A stretch of DNA of 64,000 bases. Origin: Ovoidimarina sp038744785 (lineage in GTDB: Bacteria > Pseudomonadota > Alphaproteobacteria > Rhodobacterales > Rhodobacteraceae). Made by a program: the position numbers and the translations under genes. Below the pieces are notes generated by a model. The model was not told the origin of the DNA. It saw nothing but the letters and a program-made list of their open reading frames with translations, and did no database searches. Of the stretch, positions 44,183 through 51,618 are shown piece by piece. The first letter of the stretch is position 1; each line of letters begins with the position of its first letter. The stretch lies in NCBI GenBank assembly GCA_038744785.1, contig JBCDLX010000003.1, positions 62,001 through 126,000 of the forward strand. The letters are read 5' to 3'.

Positions 44183-44937
44183 GGCAGCACCTCGATGGTT
44201 CCAGGATCGATTGCGAACACCAGAAGCTCGCCATGGCGTGTAAGATCGCCCTCTGCCTGAATGTATTGGCCAATCCGATTCATCGCCGCTTCGGGGAGGA
44301 GGTTGTGCCCAGGCCCTGTAATCATCAAGAACTCCTCTCCCAGAACTGGCTGAGAGGACACAAACACCGGCGGTATCCCGCCCGAAATGCACAAGTCAGC
44401 ACAGGCTTTATGCGCCAGACCGCGCCCGGGGCGCATAGCGCCTGCCAGGCATTTCCCGTCGCAAATCTCTCCGGCCAGCCGCCAGCGCCCCAATGGTTCG
44501 GGGTCGGGGATTGCGCCATGGCCCTCTGTTGCAGCCAGGCCGTTCCGTCCGCCGCGAAGCTGGATCATATCGAGATCGCCGCGACTCAGCAGAACACCCG
44601 ACACAGTGGCCACCATGTTATCCAACGGTTCGGCGCGGTCGATCGCGCCGTTTTTCCCGCCCCCGGACAGCATCAGCGTATGGCCGTCGGGAATGTTCTC
44701 ATTTCCTGCCGTCACATGAAGGACGGGGTAGGGGAGCGTCTCGATGACGCCCGTGACCGTTTGACGTCCAAGGTCAAAGCGGAACGATCCGTCGCCCGGA
44801 TCGTCCTGGGCCGTGCCGATCAGCCAGGCCGAGAACGCAAAAAAGCCCACGAGCGAAACGGCTGCAGAGACGAGGAACGGCCGCTGGGCCGCCGGAGCCG
44901 GGAGGTAGCCGACAAAGAAGCTGTCTAGGTCCTTCAC
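44179..44937 (-). CDS. Membrane-anchored protein with C-x3-C / H-x2-C-x3-C signature, Rieske operon
   Basis: A 252-residue protein with one membrane segment (about 20-42) and a long, probably periplasmic, domain. The conspicuous part is GEICDGKCLAGAMRPG then AHKACADLCISGGIPP: C159, C163, H176, C179 and C183. The same pattern recurs in the secreted protein at 60114-60560, where the equivalents of C163, H176, C179 and C183 are kept. A metal, heme or Fe-S site is plausible but unproven. Start is GTG in a GTGA overlap, as is the 3' neighbour. I do not recognise a named family. Confidence 0.78.
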   Translation of the reverse strand: MKDLDSFFVGYLPAPAAQRPFLVSAAVSLVGFFAFSAWLIGTAQDDPGDGSFRFDLGRQTVTGVIETLPYPVLHVTAGNENIPDGHTLMLSGGGKNGAIDRAEPLDNMVATVSGVLLSRGDLDMIQLRGGRNGLAATEGHGAIPDPEPLGRWRLAGEICDGKCLAGAMRPGRGLAHKACADLCISGGIPPVFVSSQPVLGEEFLMITGPGHNLLPEAAMNRIGQYIQAEGDLTRHGELLVFAIDPGTIEVLP

Positions 44938-45992
44938 GTCAGCGCCTTCGGAACTGGGACCGGATCGACGGGCGTGCCGGGCGGGTTGGCCTTGGGATCA
45001 ACCAGGACCGATGAGCCTTCGATCCGAACATTATAGGTTGGCACCTTCTCGGTGAAGGGCGCTGGAGACCGGCCATCGGTAACGTTGTACTGAAACCCGT
45101 GCCAGGGACAAGTGACAAGGCAATCGACGATCCTGCCTTCGCCCAATGGACCGTTCTGGTGGGCGCAGGCATTCGAAATTGCCGATAGTTTGCCTTCGTG
45201 GCGGAACACCGCGACGCGATCGCCGTTTGGCAGAAGCGCAATCCGGGCACGGCCTTCCTCGATATCGCCGGGGGCGCAGACCCTAACGAAACCGGCCGTT
45301 GCAAGCGGGGCCGCGGGATCCCCCGATGTCCGGTCGTTCAGCGCGGCCCAAACGTGAAGGCTCGCAACCACCACGGCGCTGCCAAGTATCACGACCGTCA
45401 AGGTATGGTCGCGCTGGTCCTGGAAGATCCCCAGAGCCACATGAGCGACCGCGGCCACATATGCCAGATAGACCGTGTAGTGCAGCCGTTTCCAGACAGG
45501 CGGGCTCAGGAACTTCATCCAGAAATCGTGGCTTGTGAAGGCAAGAAGCATAAGTGACACGAGCGCGACGATGCCGAAGATCTCGAAAGGAAAACCGCCC
45601 ACTTGCCCAAAACTTGTGTTCGAGGACAAAAGCGCTTCAAGCCGGGGTGTTGGGGAGAACGCAAAATACCAATCCAGCACATAGCTCGCGTGGCTGAGTG
45701 CCACAAAGAGCGTCATCACCCCGAAATGGCGACGGTTATAAAGCAGAGGAAGAAACCGACTGTCGAGCCGGGCCAGCGGCCCTATGGCAAGGATCACAGA
45801 CAGCATTACGAACGCGCAAGCCCCAAACGCGCGCATCAAGTGGATTTGGCGATCAACGGGGCGGGAGTGATCCACGTGTTCAGGCACGATGTGCACAAAG
45901 ACCCAAAGAAACGCACCAACGCCCGCCAGCATGATGGTGTCGTACCACCACTTGTTGGGGTTCCACTGAACGGGGATGTATTTGACGCTCAC
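44934..45992 (-). CDS. Ferric-reductase-like heme-b membrane protein fused to a C-terminal Rieske domain
   Basis: A 352-residue fusion. Six hydrophobic segments span about 18-36, 54-71, 88-110, 134-152, 168-190 and 196-216, with the ferric-reductase/YedZ-type histidines H89, H101, H171 and H184 as likely axial ligands of two b hemes. Residues 235-340 form a Rieske domain: C276-x-H278 (CAHQNGPLGEG) and C295-x2-H298 (CPWHGFQY), low-potential type. Start is GTG, overlapping the upstream gene by 4 nt. It should exchange electrons between the quinone pool and the Rieske cluster on the cytoplasmic side; topology was judged by eye only. Confidence 0.88.
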   Translation of the reverse strand: MSVKYIPVQWNPNKWWYDTIMLAGVGAFLWVFVHIVPEHVDHSRPVDRQIHLMRAFGACAFVMLSVILAIGPLARLDSRFLPLLYNRRHFGVMTLFVALSHASYVLDWYFAFSPTPRLEALLSSNTSFGQVGGFPFEIFGIVALVSLMLLAFTSHDFWMKFLSPPVWKRLHYTVYLAYVAAVAHVALGIFQDQRDHTLTVVILGSAVVVASLHVWAALNDRTSGDPAAPLATAGFVRVCAPGDIEEGRARIALLPNGDRVAVFRHEGKLSAISNACAHQNGPLGEGRIVDCLVTCPWHGFQYNVTDGRSPAPFTEKVPTYNVRIEGSSVLVDPKANPPGTPVDPVPVPKALT

Positions 45993-46360
45993 GATGCGCT
46001 GCCGTCGGTCAGTTGAACGGGCGCGATGTCAGTAGGCCAATCCTGCTTTGCCGCAACGCCAAGGATGATCGCCAGCCCAATGCCGGTTGCGATGAAGCCT
46101 GCGGCGGCGCGATGGGCGACACGCGGTGGCGTGTGCCGTCTCATCCAGTTGTCCTGCCCTGTTTCCAGCACGAACCAGCGCCACAAGACCAATGGCCAGA
46201 TCAACAAAATTCCCGGAACCAGAAGCGGGCGAAAGATCCAGGCCCCGCGCGCGTCTTCATCGACCCGGCCTATTCCAACCGTCAGAAACAGCGCCGCAAC
46301 GCCAGCCCCGATCCAGAGCCAGATGCGCACGACGGCAAGGAGGGTCGCCGCAGCGCTCAT
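45989..46360 (-). CDS. Small three-helix membrane protein of the Rieske operon
   Basis: A 123-residue protein with hydrophobic segments near 3-28, 44-63 and 84-104. Between the second and third is WFVLETGQDNWMRRHTPPRVAHRAAAG, with two histidines that might face a cofactor. The ATG at 46360 overlaps the stop of the Rieske-FMN gene in an ATGA and is preferred to one at 46375. It precedes the ferric-reductase-Rieske gene with a 4-nt overlap, suggesting a structural partner. Not recognised as a named family. Confidence 0.75.
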   Translation of the reverse strand: MSAAATLLAVVRIWLWIGAGVAALFLTVGIGRVDEDARGAWIFRPLLVPGILLIWPLVLWRWFVLETGQDNWMRRHTPPRVAHRAAAGFIATGIGLAIILGVAAKQDWPTDIAPVQLTDGSAS

Positions 46361-47964
46361 GAGCGGCCATACCACGCGATGCCGGTCAGTTCGGCCATTT
46401 CGCGTTTCCAGGTGGTCAGATCCTGGCCAGTGAACTTTGACAAGTGGTCGTGCCCGCAGGCGCGGGCCATCACTTGCATCAATCCGGTCGTCGCGTCGAA
46501 GTAGTTCTTCAGCCTCTCAGCGGACTTCTCGATCACGATACGGCTGACAAGTTCTGGTCGCTGTGTCGCAATGCCCACAGGGCAATTGTTGGTGTGACAT
46601 GCCCGCATTGCGATGCATCCGATGGCCTGCATGGCCGCATTCGAAACTGCAATGGCGTCGGCCCCAAGTGCTAGGGCTTTCACAAAATCGCCTGCCGATC
46701 GCAGCCCGCCCGTAATCACCAGCGTCACATCGCCCCGTCCCTGCCCGTCAAGATGCGCCCGCGCCCGCGCAAGCGCAGGAATTGTCGGGACCGATATATT
46801 GTCGCGGAAGATCGTGGGTGCCGCTCCGGTGCCACCTCCGCGACCGTCAAGGATGATGTAATCGACCCCGACCTCGAGGGCGGCATCGATGTCTTTTTCG
46901 ATGTGCTGGGCTGAAAGCTTGTAGCCCACTGGTATGCCGCCTGTACGATCCCTTACCTCGTCGGCAAAGTCCCGGATCTGACTGATTTCGTTCCAATCGG
47001 GAAACCGCGCCGGCGAGATTGCAGCCTCTCCTGGCTTCAAACCGCGGACTTCGGCAATCCGGCCCTGGACTTTTTCGCCGGGAAGGTGGCCGCCTGTCCC
47101 CGTCTTGGCGCCTTGTCCGCCTTTAAAATGAAACGCTTGGACACTGTCCAACTTGTCCCAGGAAAATCCAAAGCGGGCCGAGGCAAGCTCGTAGAAGTAC
47201 CGGCCATTGGCTTCCTGCTCATCGGGCAGCATGCCACCTTCGCCCGAACAAATACCTGTCCCGGCCATATCGGCGCCCTTGGCCAACGCGATTTTTGCAG
47301 GTTCTGAAAGCGCCCCAAAGCTCATATCCGAGACAAACAGCGGGATGTCGAGCCGAAGCGGTTTCTGGGCGTTGGGTCCGATGGTCACATCGGTCCCGAC
47401 CGGCGCATCGTCCAGAAGCGGCATGCGGGCCAGTTGCGCCGTAAGAAGCTGGATGTCGTCCCAGGATGGAAGATCAGCCCGTGGGACCCCCATCGCATCC
47501 ATCGCCCCATGGTGGCCATCCTTTAACCCATGCCTGGCATAGTTCTGGATTTGTCCGTTATGGGGTTCTTCCTCGGTCCCATGCGACGTGTCAGCATAAA
47601 GCCCCAGGTAAGACTCACGATCGAAGGGCTGGGGGTTTGCCTGCCCCCAAGTGTAGATTTCGTCGGCATCGACCACAACTTTGCCATCCGATACCCAAGC
47701 GTTGAATTTTGGCAGAACTTCTTCGTTCGCATACTCGGAAATGCCGGTGTCTAGCCGGTAATCCCAGTCATGGACGCCGCATATCAGGTTTCGACCACGT
47801 ACGAAGCCGTCTGACATCAGTGCGCCGCGATGAAGGCATCTGCCATAGAATACCGAAACCTCATCGTCGAACCTTACGACAACCAGATCGACCTCACCCA
47901 CCAACGCATAGGTAGGACGTCGATCGCCCAACGTGTCCCAGTCGGCGATGGCGGTTCCGTGCAT
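46357..47964 (-). CDS. Rieske [2Fe-2S] domain fused to glutamate-synthase-type FMN/[3Fe-4S] domain
   Basis: A 535-residue fusion and the first gene of the operon. The N-terminal 105 residues are a Rieske domain: C43-x-H45 (CLHRGALMSDG) and C62-x2-H65 (CGVHDWDYRLDTG). From about 165 it is the glutamate synthase central/FMN domain, with SFGALSEPAKIALAKGADMAG, GGQGAKTGTGGHLPG and the phosphate-binding GGLRSAGDFVKALALGADAI. The [3Fe-4S] ligands C450, C456 and C461 (GCIAMRACHTNNCPVGIAT) are kept. The amidotransferase domain and the long C-terminal GXGXG domain are missing, so glutamine-dependent glutamate synthesis is unlikely. GGAAGGA precedes the ATG. The Rieske domain may replace ferredoxin as the electron source or sink. 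Confidence 0.9.
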   Translation of the reverse strand: MHGTAIADWDTLGDRRPTYALVGEVDLVVVRFDDEVSVFYGRCLHRGALMSDGFVRGRNLICGVHDWDYRLDTGISEYANEEVLPKFNAWVSDGKVVVDADEIYTWGQANPQPFDRESYLGLYADTSHGTEEEPHNGQIQNYARHGLKDGHHGAMDAMGVPRADLPSWDDIQLLTAQLARMPLLDDAPVGTDVTIGPNAQKPLRLDIPLFVSDMSFGALSEPAKIALAKGADMAGTGICSGEGGMLPDEQEANGRYFYELASARFGFSWDKLDSVQAFHFKGGQGAKTGTGGHLPGEKVQGRIAEVRGLKPGEAAISPARFPDWNEISQIRDFADEVRDRTGGIPVGYKLSAQHIEKDIDAALEVGVDYIILDGRGGGTGAAPTIFRDNISVPTIPALARARAHLDGQGRGDVTLVITGGLRSAGDFVKALALGADAIAVSNAAMQAIGCIAMRACHTNNCPVGIATQRPELVSRIVIEKSAERLKNYFDATTGLMQVMARACGHDHLSKFTGQDLTTWKREMAELTGIAWYGRS

Positions 47965-47992
47965 CTACATCCTTCCCCTCGGAGTATTCCGG

Positions 47993-48006
47993 CCTAACTG
48001 TTTAGG
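47993..48006. promoter_or_regulatory. Palindrome upstream of the Rieske operon
   Basis: CCTAACTGTTTAGG has perfect five-base arms and lies 29-42 bp before the ATG of the first Rieske gene. Just upstream on the minus strand, TTGCCC and TACCTA are 18 bp apart and could be -35 and -10 elements, placing the palindrome at the transcription start like a repressor site. Confidence 0.4.
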
Positions 48007-48116
48007 TAGCATTGCTTTTTCTGCCCGGGCAAGCGTCACGATGGGGAAGTGTCCAAATGTGATCGCGCTGATCCGCTTACCCGTTGCTGTGCACGATTTT
48101 CCAGGGCTCAGAGCTT

Positions 48117-48152
48117 CCCCCGATCACTTCTGTGAGATGTGGGTATCGGGGG
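48117..48152. promoter_or_regulatory. Long hairpin between the two divergent operons
   Basis: CCCCCGAT (48117-48124) pairs perfectly with ATCGGGGG (48145-48152). Inside, CACTTCT and AGATGTG pair in six of seven positions around a GTG loop. The structure is 46 nt before the DUF302 start, so it may form in that gene's leader RNA or act as a DNA binding site. No T-tract follows, which argues against a simple terminator. Confidence 0.5.
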
Positions 48153-48198
48153 GGCATCGATTCCGCGAAGGTACGCGCGAAAACGATGAGGTGATGCG

Positions 48199-48663
48199 AT
48201 GCGCATTCTTACACTCCTGCTTCTGATGCTCGCCACGCCCTTGGCGGCACAGTCCATAGGTCCACGTGATGGTTGGGTCGTGATGGAAACCGAGAAAGCT
48301 TACGACACCCTGATCGAAGATCTGAAGACTGCCGTGAAAGACAATAAGTTCGGTGTCGTCACACAGGCAGGCCCCACCGGTGCGGCGGCGCAAAGGGGCA
48401 TCGAAATACCCGGCAACCGGGTTATCGGTGTGTTCAACAACGTCTATGCTGTCCGGATTCTCGGGCTGTCGACAGCCGCGATGATCGAGGCTCCGATCCG
48501 CTTCTATGTGACCGAGGAACCAAACGGGACCGCGACGCTGTCATACAAAACGCCGAGCCACGTATTTGCGCCGTACTTTGACGAGGCAGGTCCGGATCTT
48601 TCCGTTGCTGCCAGTGAATTGGACGCTGTGTTCGATACCATTGCCAAAACGGCCGTGCAGTAA
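48199..48663 (+). CDS. Secreted DUF302-family protein
   Basis: A 154-residue exported protein with signal peptide MRILTLLLLMLATPLAAQ. The remaining sequence has the DUF302 layout: DTLIEDLKTAVKDNKFGVVTQ, NRVIGVFNNVYAVRILGLST, AAMIEAPIRFYVTEEPNGTA and SYKTPSHVFAPY. Function of the family is not established. GAGGTG lies before the ATG. It is 12 nt upstream of the second ThDP enzyme and divergent from the Rieske operon, so it may belong functionally to either. Confidence 0.85.
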   Translation: MRILTLLLLMLATPLAAQSIGPRDGWVVMETEKAYDTLIEDLKTAVKDNKFGVVTQAGPTGAAAQRGIEIPGNRVIGVFNNVYAVRILGLSTAAMIEAPIRFYVTEEPNGTATLSYKTPSHVFAPYFDEAGPDLSVAASELDAVFDTIAKTAVQ

Positions 48664-48675
48664 GACAAAGGCTCC

Positions 48676-50298
48676 ATGACACAAGAGACTGCAACGCTGC
48701 GCGCTGCCGATGTTTTGGCGCGGCGACTTTACGAGGCTGGCTGCCGCCGGGCCTTTGGCATGCCAGGGGGCGAAGTCCTGACGCTGGTGGATGCGCTAGA
48801 GAAAGCCGGGATTGCCTTCACACTGGTGAAACATGAAAATGCCGGTGGCTTCATGGCCGAGGGCGCGCATCACGTTGATCACGCGCCGGCTATCTTGGTC
48901 GCGACCGTTGGCCCGGGTGCAATGAACGGCGTAAACGTGGTTGCCAATGCCGAGCAGGACCGCGTGCCCATGCTTGTGCTGACGGGTTCGGTCGACGATC
49001 ACGAAGCGCAGACCTATACGCATCAGGTGCTGGATCACCGTGCGGTTTTCGCACCGATCACAAAGGCGACATTCACTATGAGCGCTCAGGCCGCCGGCGT
49101 GATCGCAGACAAGGCGCTTGCGATTGCTACGGAAGGTCGTGCTGGACCCGTGCATATCGACGTGCCGATTTCGGTGGCCGATGCGCCCGCGCACGCTACG
49201 GGCAGTCGACGGGCGAACCCAAGTGCCGTCATGCCCGAGCCAGGCGACCTCGCTGTGGCGCGCGCATGGCTTGCCGAGGCAGTTCGACCGGTCATCGTGG
49301 CTGGCCTGGATGTTCTTTATGACGACAGCGTCGACGCGCTTCGTGCATTTGCCGAGGCGATGGGCGCACCGGTCGTCACGTCCTACAAGGCCAAAGGCGT
49401 TCTGCCCGAGGATCACCCGTTGTCTTTGGGCGGCGCCGGGCTTTCGCCATTGGCGGATCAAACCTTGCTGCCGCTTCTGGCGGACGCAGATCTGATCGTT
49501 GGGGTTGGATATGATCCCATCGAGATGCGAACCGGTTGGCGCGACCCTTGGGATCCCGCCAAAACAAGGGTCATCGACATCCATGCAGCGCCCAATCACC
49601 ACTACATGCACCAGGCAAGCCTGAGCTTTTTGGCCCATACGGGCGCAACGCTCACGGCACTGGGCCAGGACCGGTCGTCGCGCGGCACCTGGCCGGGTGG
49701 CCGTTTAGCCGAGGCTAAGGCCGCGTTGTCCGCCGCATTTCCCAACGACGACGAGTGGGGGCCTGCTGCGGTGATAGATACATGCCGAGCGACCCTGCCG
49801 CCGTCGACCATTGCGACCGTCGACAGCGGGGCACACCGCATACTGCTGAGCCAGATGTGGCGCTGTCCCGCACCGCGTACGCTTTTGCAATCGTCAGCTT
49901 TGTGCACGATGGGATGCGCGGTGCCACTCGCTATTGGGGCCAAGCTTGCAGCACCCGATGTTCCGGTTGTTGGGTTCTCGGGCGATGCGGGGTTCCTGAT
50001 GGTCGCGGGCGAGCTCGCCACTGCGGTCGAGCTGGGACTTGCGCCGATCTTTGTGGTGTTTGTCGACCGTTCGTTGGCCCTGATCGAGTTGAAACAGCGC
50101 CAACGCCAGCTTCCGAATGCCGGCGTCGATTTTGCAGGCCACGACTATGCCGCGATTGGACGCGCGTTCGGTGGTCATGGCGTTGCGGTCCGGGACCGCG
50201 CCAGCTTGCAAGATGCGCTTGAACAGGCACTTGTGGCCGACCGGTTCACACTGATCGCAGCCGAGATCGAACCCCACAGCTATGATGGCCGGATATGA
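48676..50298 (+). CDS. ThDP-dependent enzyme of the acetolactate synthase-like superfamily
   Basis: A 540-residue decarboxylase/carboligase-type protein. The catalytic Glu is E54 (VKHENAGGF). The C-terminal cofactor motif is altered: G436-D-A instead of GDG, and the usual Asn is Asp in FVVFVDRSLALIELKQ. The central domain has VIVAGLDVLYDDSVDALR. It could be an acetolactate synthase, oxalyl-CoA decarboxylase, sulfoacetaldehyde acetyltransferase or other relative; no residue settles this. Its stop overlaps a family III CoA-transferase gene by 4 nt, the pairing seen in oxalate catabolism, which makes an acyl-CoA or 2-oxo-acid role likely. Confidence 0.86.
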   Translation: MTQETATLRAADVLARRLYEAGCRRAFGMPGGEVLTLVDALEKAGIAFTLVKHENAGGFMAEGAHHVDHAPAILVATVGPGAMNGVNVVANAEQDRVPMLVLTGSVDDHEAQTYTHQVLDHRAVFAPITKATFTMSAQAAGVIADKALAIATEGRAGPVHIDVPISVADAPAHATGSRRANPSAVMPEPGDLAVARAWLAEAVRPVIVAGLDVLYDDSVDALRAFAEAMGAPVVTSYKAKGVLPEDHPLSLGGAGLSPLADQTLLPLLADADLIVGVGYDPIEMRTGWRDPWDPAKTRVIDIHAAPNHHYMHQASLSFLAHTGATLTALGQDRSSRGTWPGGRLAEAKAALSAAFPNDDEWGPAAVIDTCRATLPPSTIATVDSGAHRILLSQMWRCPAPRTLLQSSALCTMGCAVPLAIGAKLAAPDVPVVGFSGDAGFLMVAGELATAVELGLAPIFVVFVDRSLALIELKQRQRQLPNAGVDFAGHDYAAIGRAFGGHGVAVRDRASLQDALEQALVADRFTLIAAEIEPHSYDGRI

Positions 50299-51491
50299 CT
50301 GCAAAGGGTCCGCTTCATGGGCTTAAGGTCCTTGACCTGACCCGCATTCTCGCGGGCCCTACAGCGACGCAGCTTTTGGGCGATCTTGGTGCAGAGGTTA
50401 TCAAGATCGAAAATCCGGCCACCGGAGGCGACGATACGCGAAGTTGGGGGCCGCCGTATGTTCGGGATACGGAAGATCAACCCACCGACCTGTCGGCATA
50501 CTTTGTAAGCGCTAACCGGAACAAACTGTCGGTCGCGGCGGATATTGCGACCGATGAAGGTCAGGCATTGGTTGCAGCGCTTGCTGCGCAGTCGGATGTA
50601 GTGATTGAGAACTTCAAACCCGGGGGGCTGGCGAAGTTCGGTCTTGACGCAGAAACGCTTTTGAACCGGCACCCGGGGCTCGTTTACTGCTCGATATCGG
50701 GCTACGGGCAGACCGGACCAAACGCATCGAAGCCCGGTTACGATCTGATGGCCCAGGGCTATGGTGGGATCATGTCGCTGACAGGCGAGCCTGATGGTGC
50801 GCCCATGAAGGTCGGTGTTGGCATCGCGGATGTGATGTGCGGAATGTACGCATGTATCGGTGTTCTTTCAGCGTTGCGGCACCGAGACGCCACGGGCGAA
50901 GGGCAGCATATCGACGTTTCTTTGGTCGACAGCCAGATTGCATGGCTGATCAACGAGGGCGTCAATTATCTGACGTCAGGACAGGTGCCCGAGCGGCGTG
51001 GAAACGGACACCCAAACATTGTGCCCTACAACGTGTTCGCAACGTCGGACGGGCACGTCATTGTCGCGGTCGGTAATGATGCCCAGTTTCGCCGGTTCTG
51101 CGGGGTGCTTGGCGCGCCCGATCTGGCAGACGATCCCCGGTTTGCGACAAACCCGGACCGGATCGCAAACCGGGCAGAGCTTGCCCCCCTGATCGAGCTG
51201 CTTCTTGCCGCCCGCACAAGCGCCGAGGTGATCTCTGGGCTAGAAATGGCAAAGGTTCCCGTAGGTCCCGTGCAGACCCTCGATCAGGTTTTCAGTTCCG
51301 ATCAGGTTGCGGCGCGTGGTATGCAGATCGAGATTGCCCGGGACGACGTGGACGGCGGTGCTGTCCGAATGATTGGCAATCCACTGAAACTTGCGCGAAC
51401 GCCCGTCACATACCGTCATCCGCCTCCTCGGTTCGGTCAGGATACAGAAACTGTTCAAAAACGCATCAAGCAGGACGACACATCGGCGTAA
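50295..51491 (+). CDS. Family III CoA-transferase (CaiB/BaiF type)
   Basis: A 398-residue CoA-transferase moving CoA between carboxylic acids without a ping-pong thioester on Glu. Family segments are LKVLDLTRILAGPTATQLL, GDLGAEVIKIENP, FVSANRNKLSVAADI, and GYDLMAQGYGGIMSLTGEP, where the Asp of YDLMAQ corresponds to the catalytic Asp169 of formyl-CoA transferase. The substrate is unknown; linkage to the ThDP enzyme suggests formyl-, oxalyl- or another short dicarboxyl-CoA. Start overlaps the ThDP gene by 4 nt. Confidence 0.92.
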   Translation: MTAKGPLHGLKVLDLTRILAGPTATQLLGDLGAEVIKIENPATGGDDTRSWGPPYVRDTEDQPTDLSAYFVSANRNKLSVAADIATDEGQALVAALAAQSDVVIENFKPGGLAKFGLDAETLLNRHPGLVYCSISGYGQTGPNASKPGYDLMAQGYGGIMSLTGEPDGAPMKVGVGIADVMCGMYACIGVLSALRHRDATGEGQHIDVSLVDSQIAWLINEGVNYLTSGQVPERRGNGHPNIVPYNVFATSDGHVIVAVGNDAQFRRFCGVLGAPDLADDPRFATNPDRIANRAELAPLIELLLAARTSAEVISGLEMAKVPVGPVQTLDQVFSSDQVAARGMQIEIARDDVDGGAVRMIGNPLKLARTPVTYRHPPPRFGQDTETVQKRIKQDDTSA

Positions 51492-51529
51492 CCCCGCCAG
51501 ATAAGGAACTAATTTGAGTGAAATCAGGC

Positions 51530-51558
51530 TCACAGTTTCGTCAATCACCGATCTGTGA
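51530..51558. promoter_or_regulatory. Inverted repeat upstream of the TPR gene
   Basis: TCACAG (51530-51535) and CTGTGA (51553-51558) form a perfect inverted repeat with a 17-base spacer in the 127-nt gap before the TTC38-like gene. It may be an operator or a weak terminator hairpin of the CoA-transferase transcript. Confidence 0.3.
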
Positions 51559-51618
51559 CGTTTCTTAGACAGGCGGGCACCTTAACTACGTGGCAAGAAT
51601 TGGAATGCCCTAACCCAG

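Noticed and set aside
46357..47964. Annotation as ordinary glutamate synthase large subunit
   Set aside because: The amidotransferase and GXGXG domains are missing and a Rieske domain is present.
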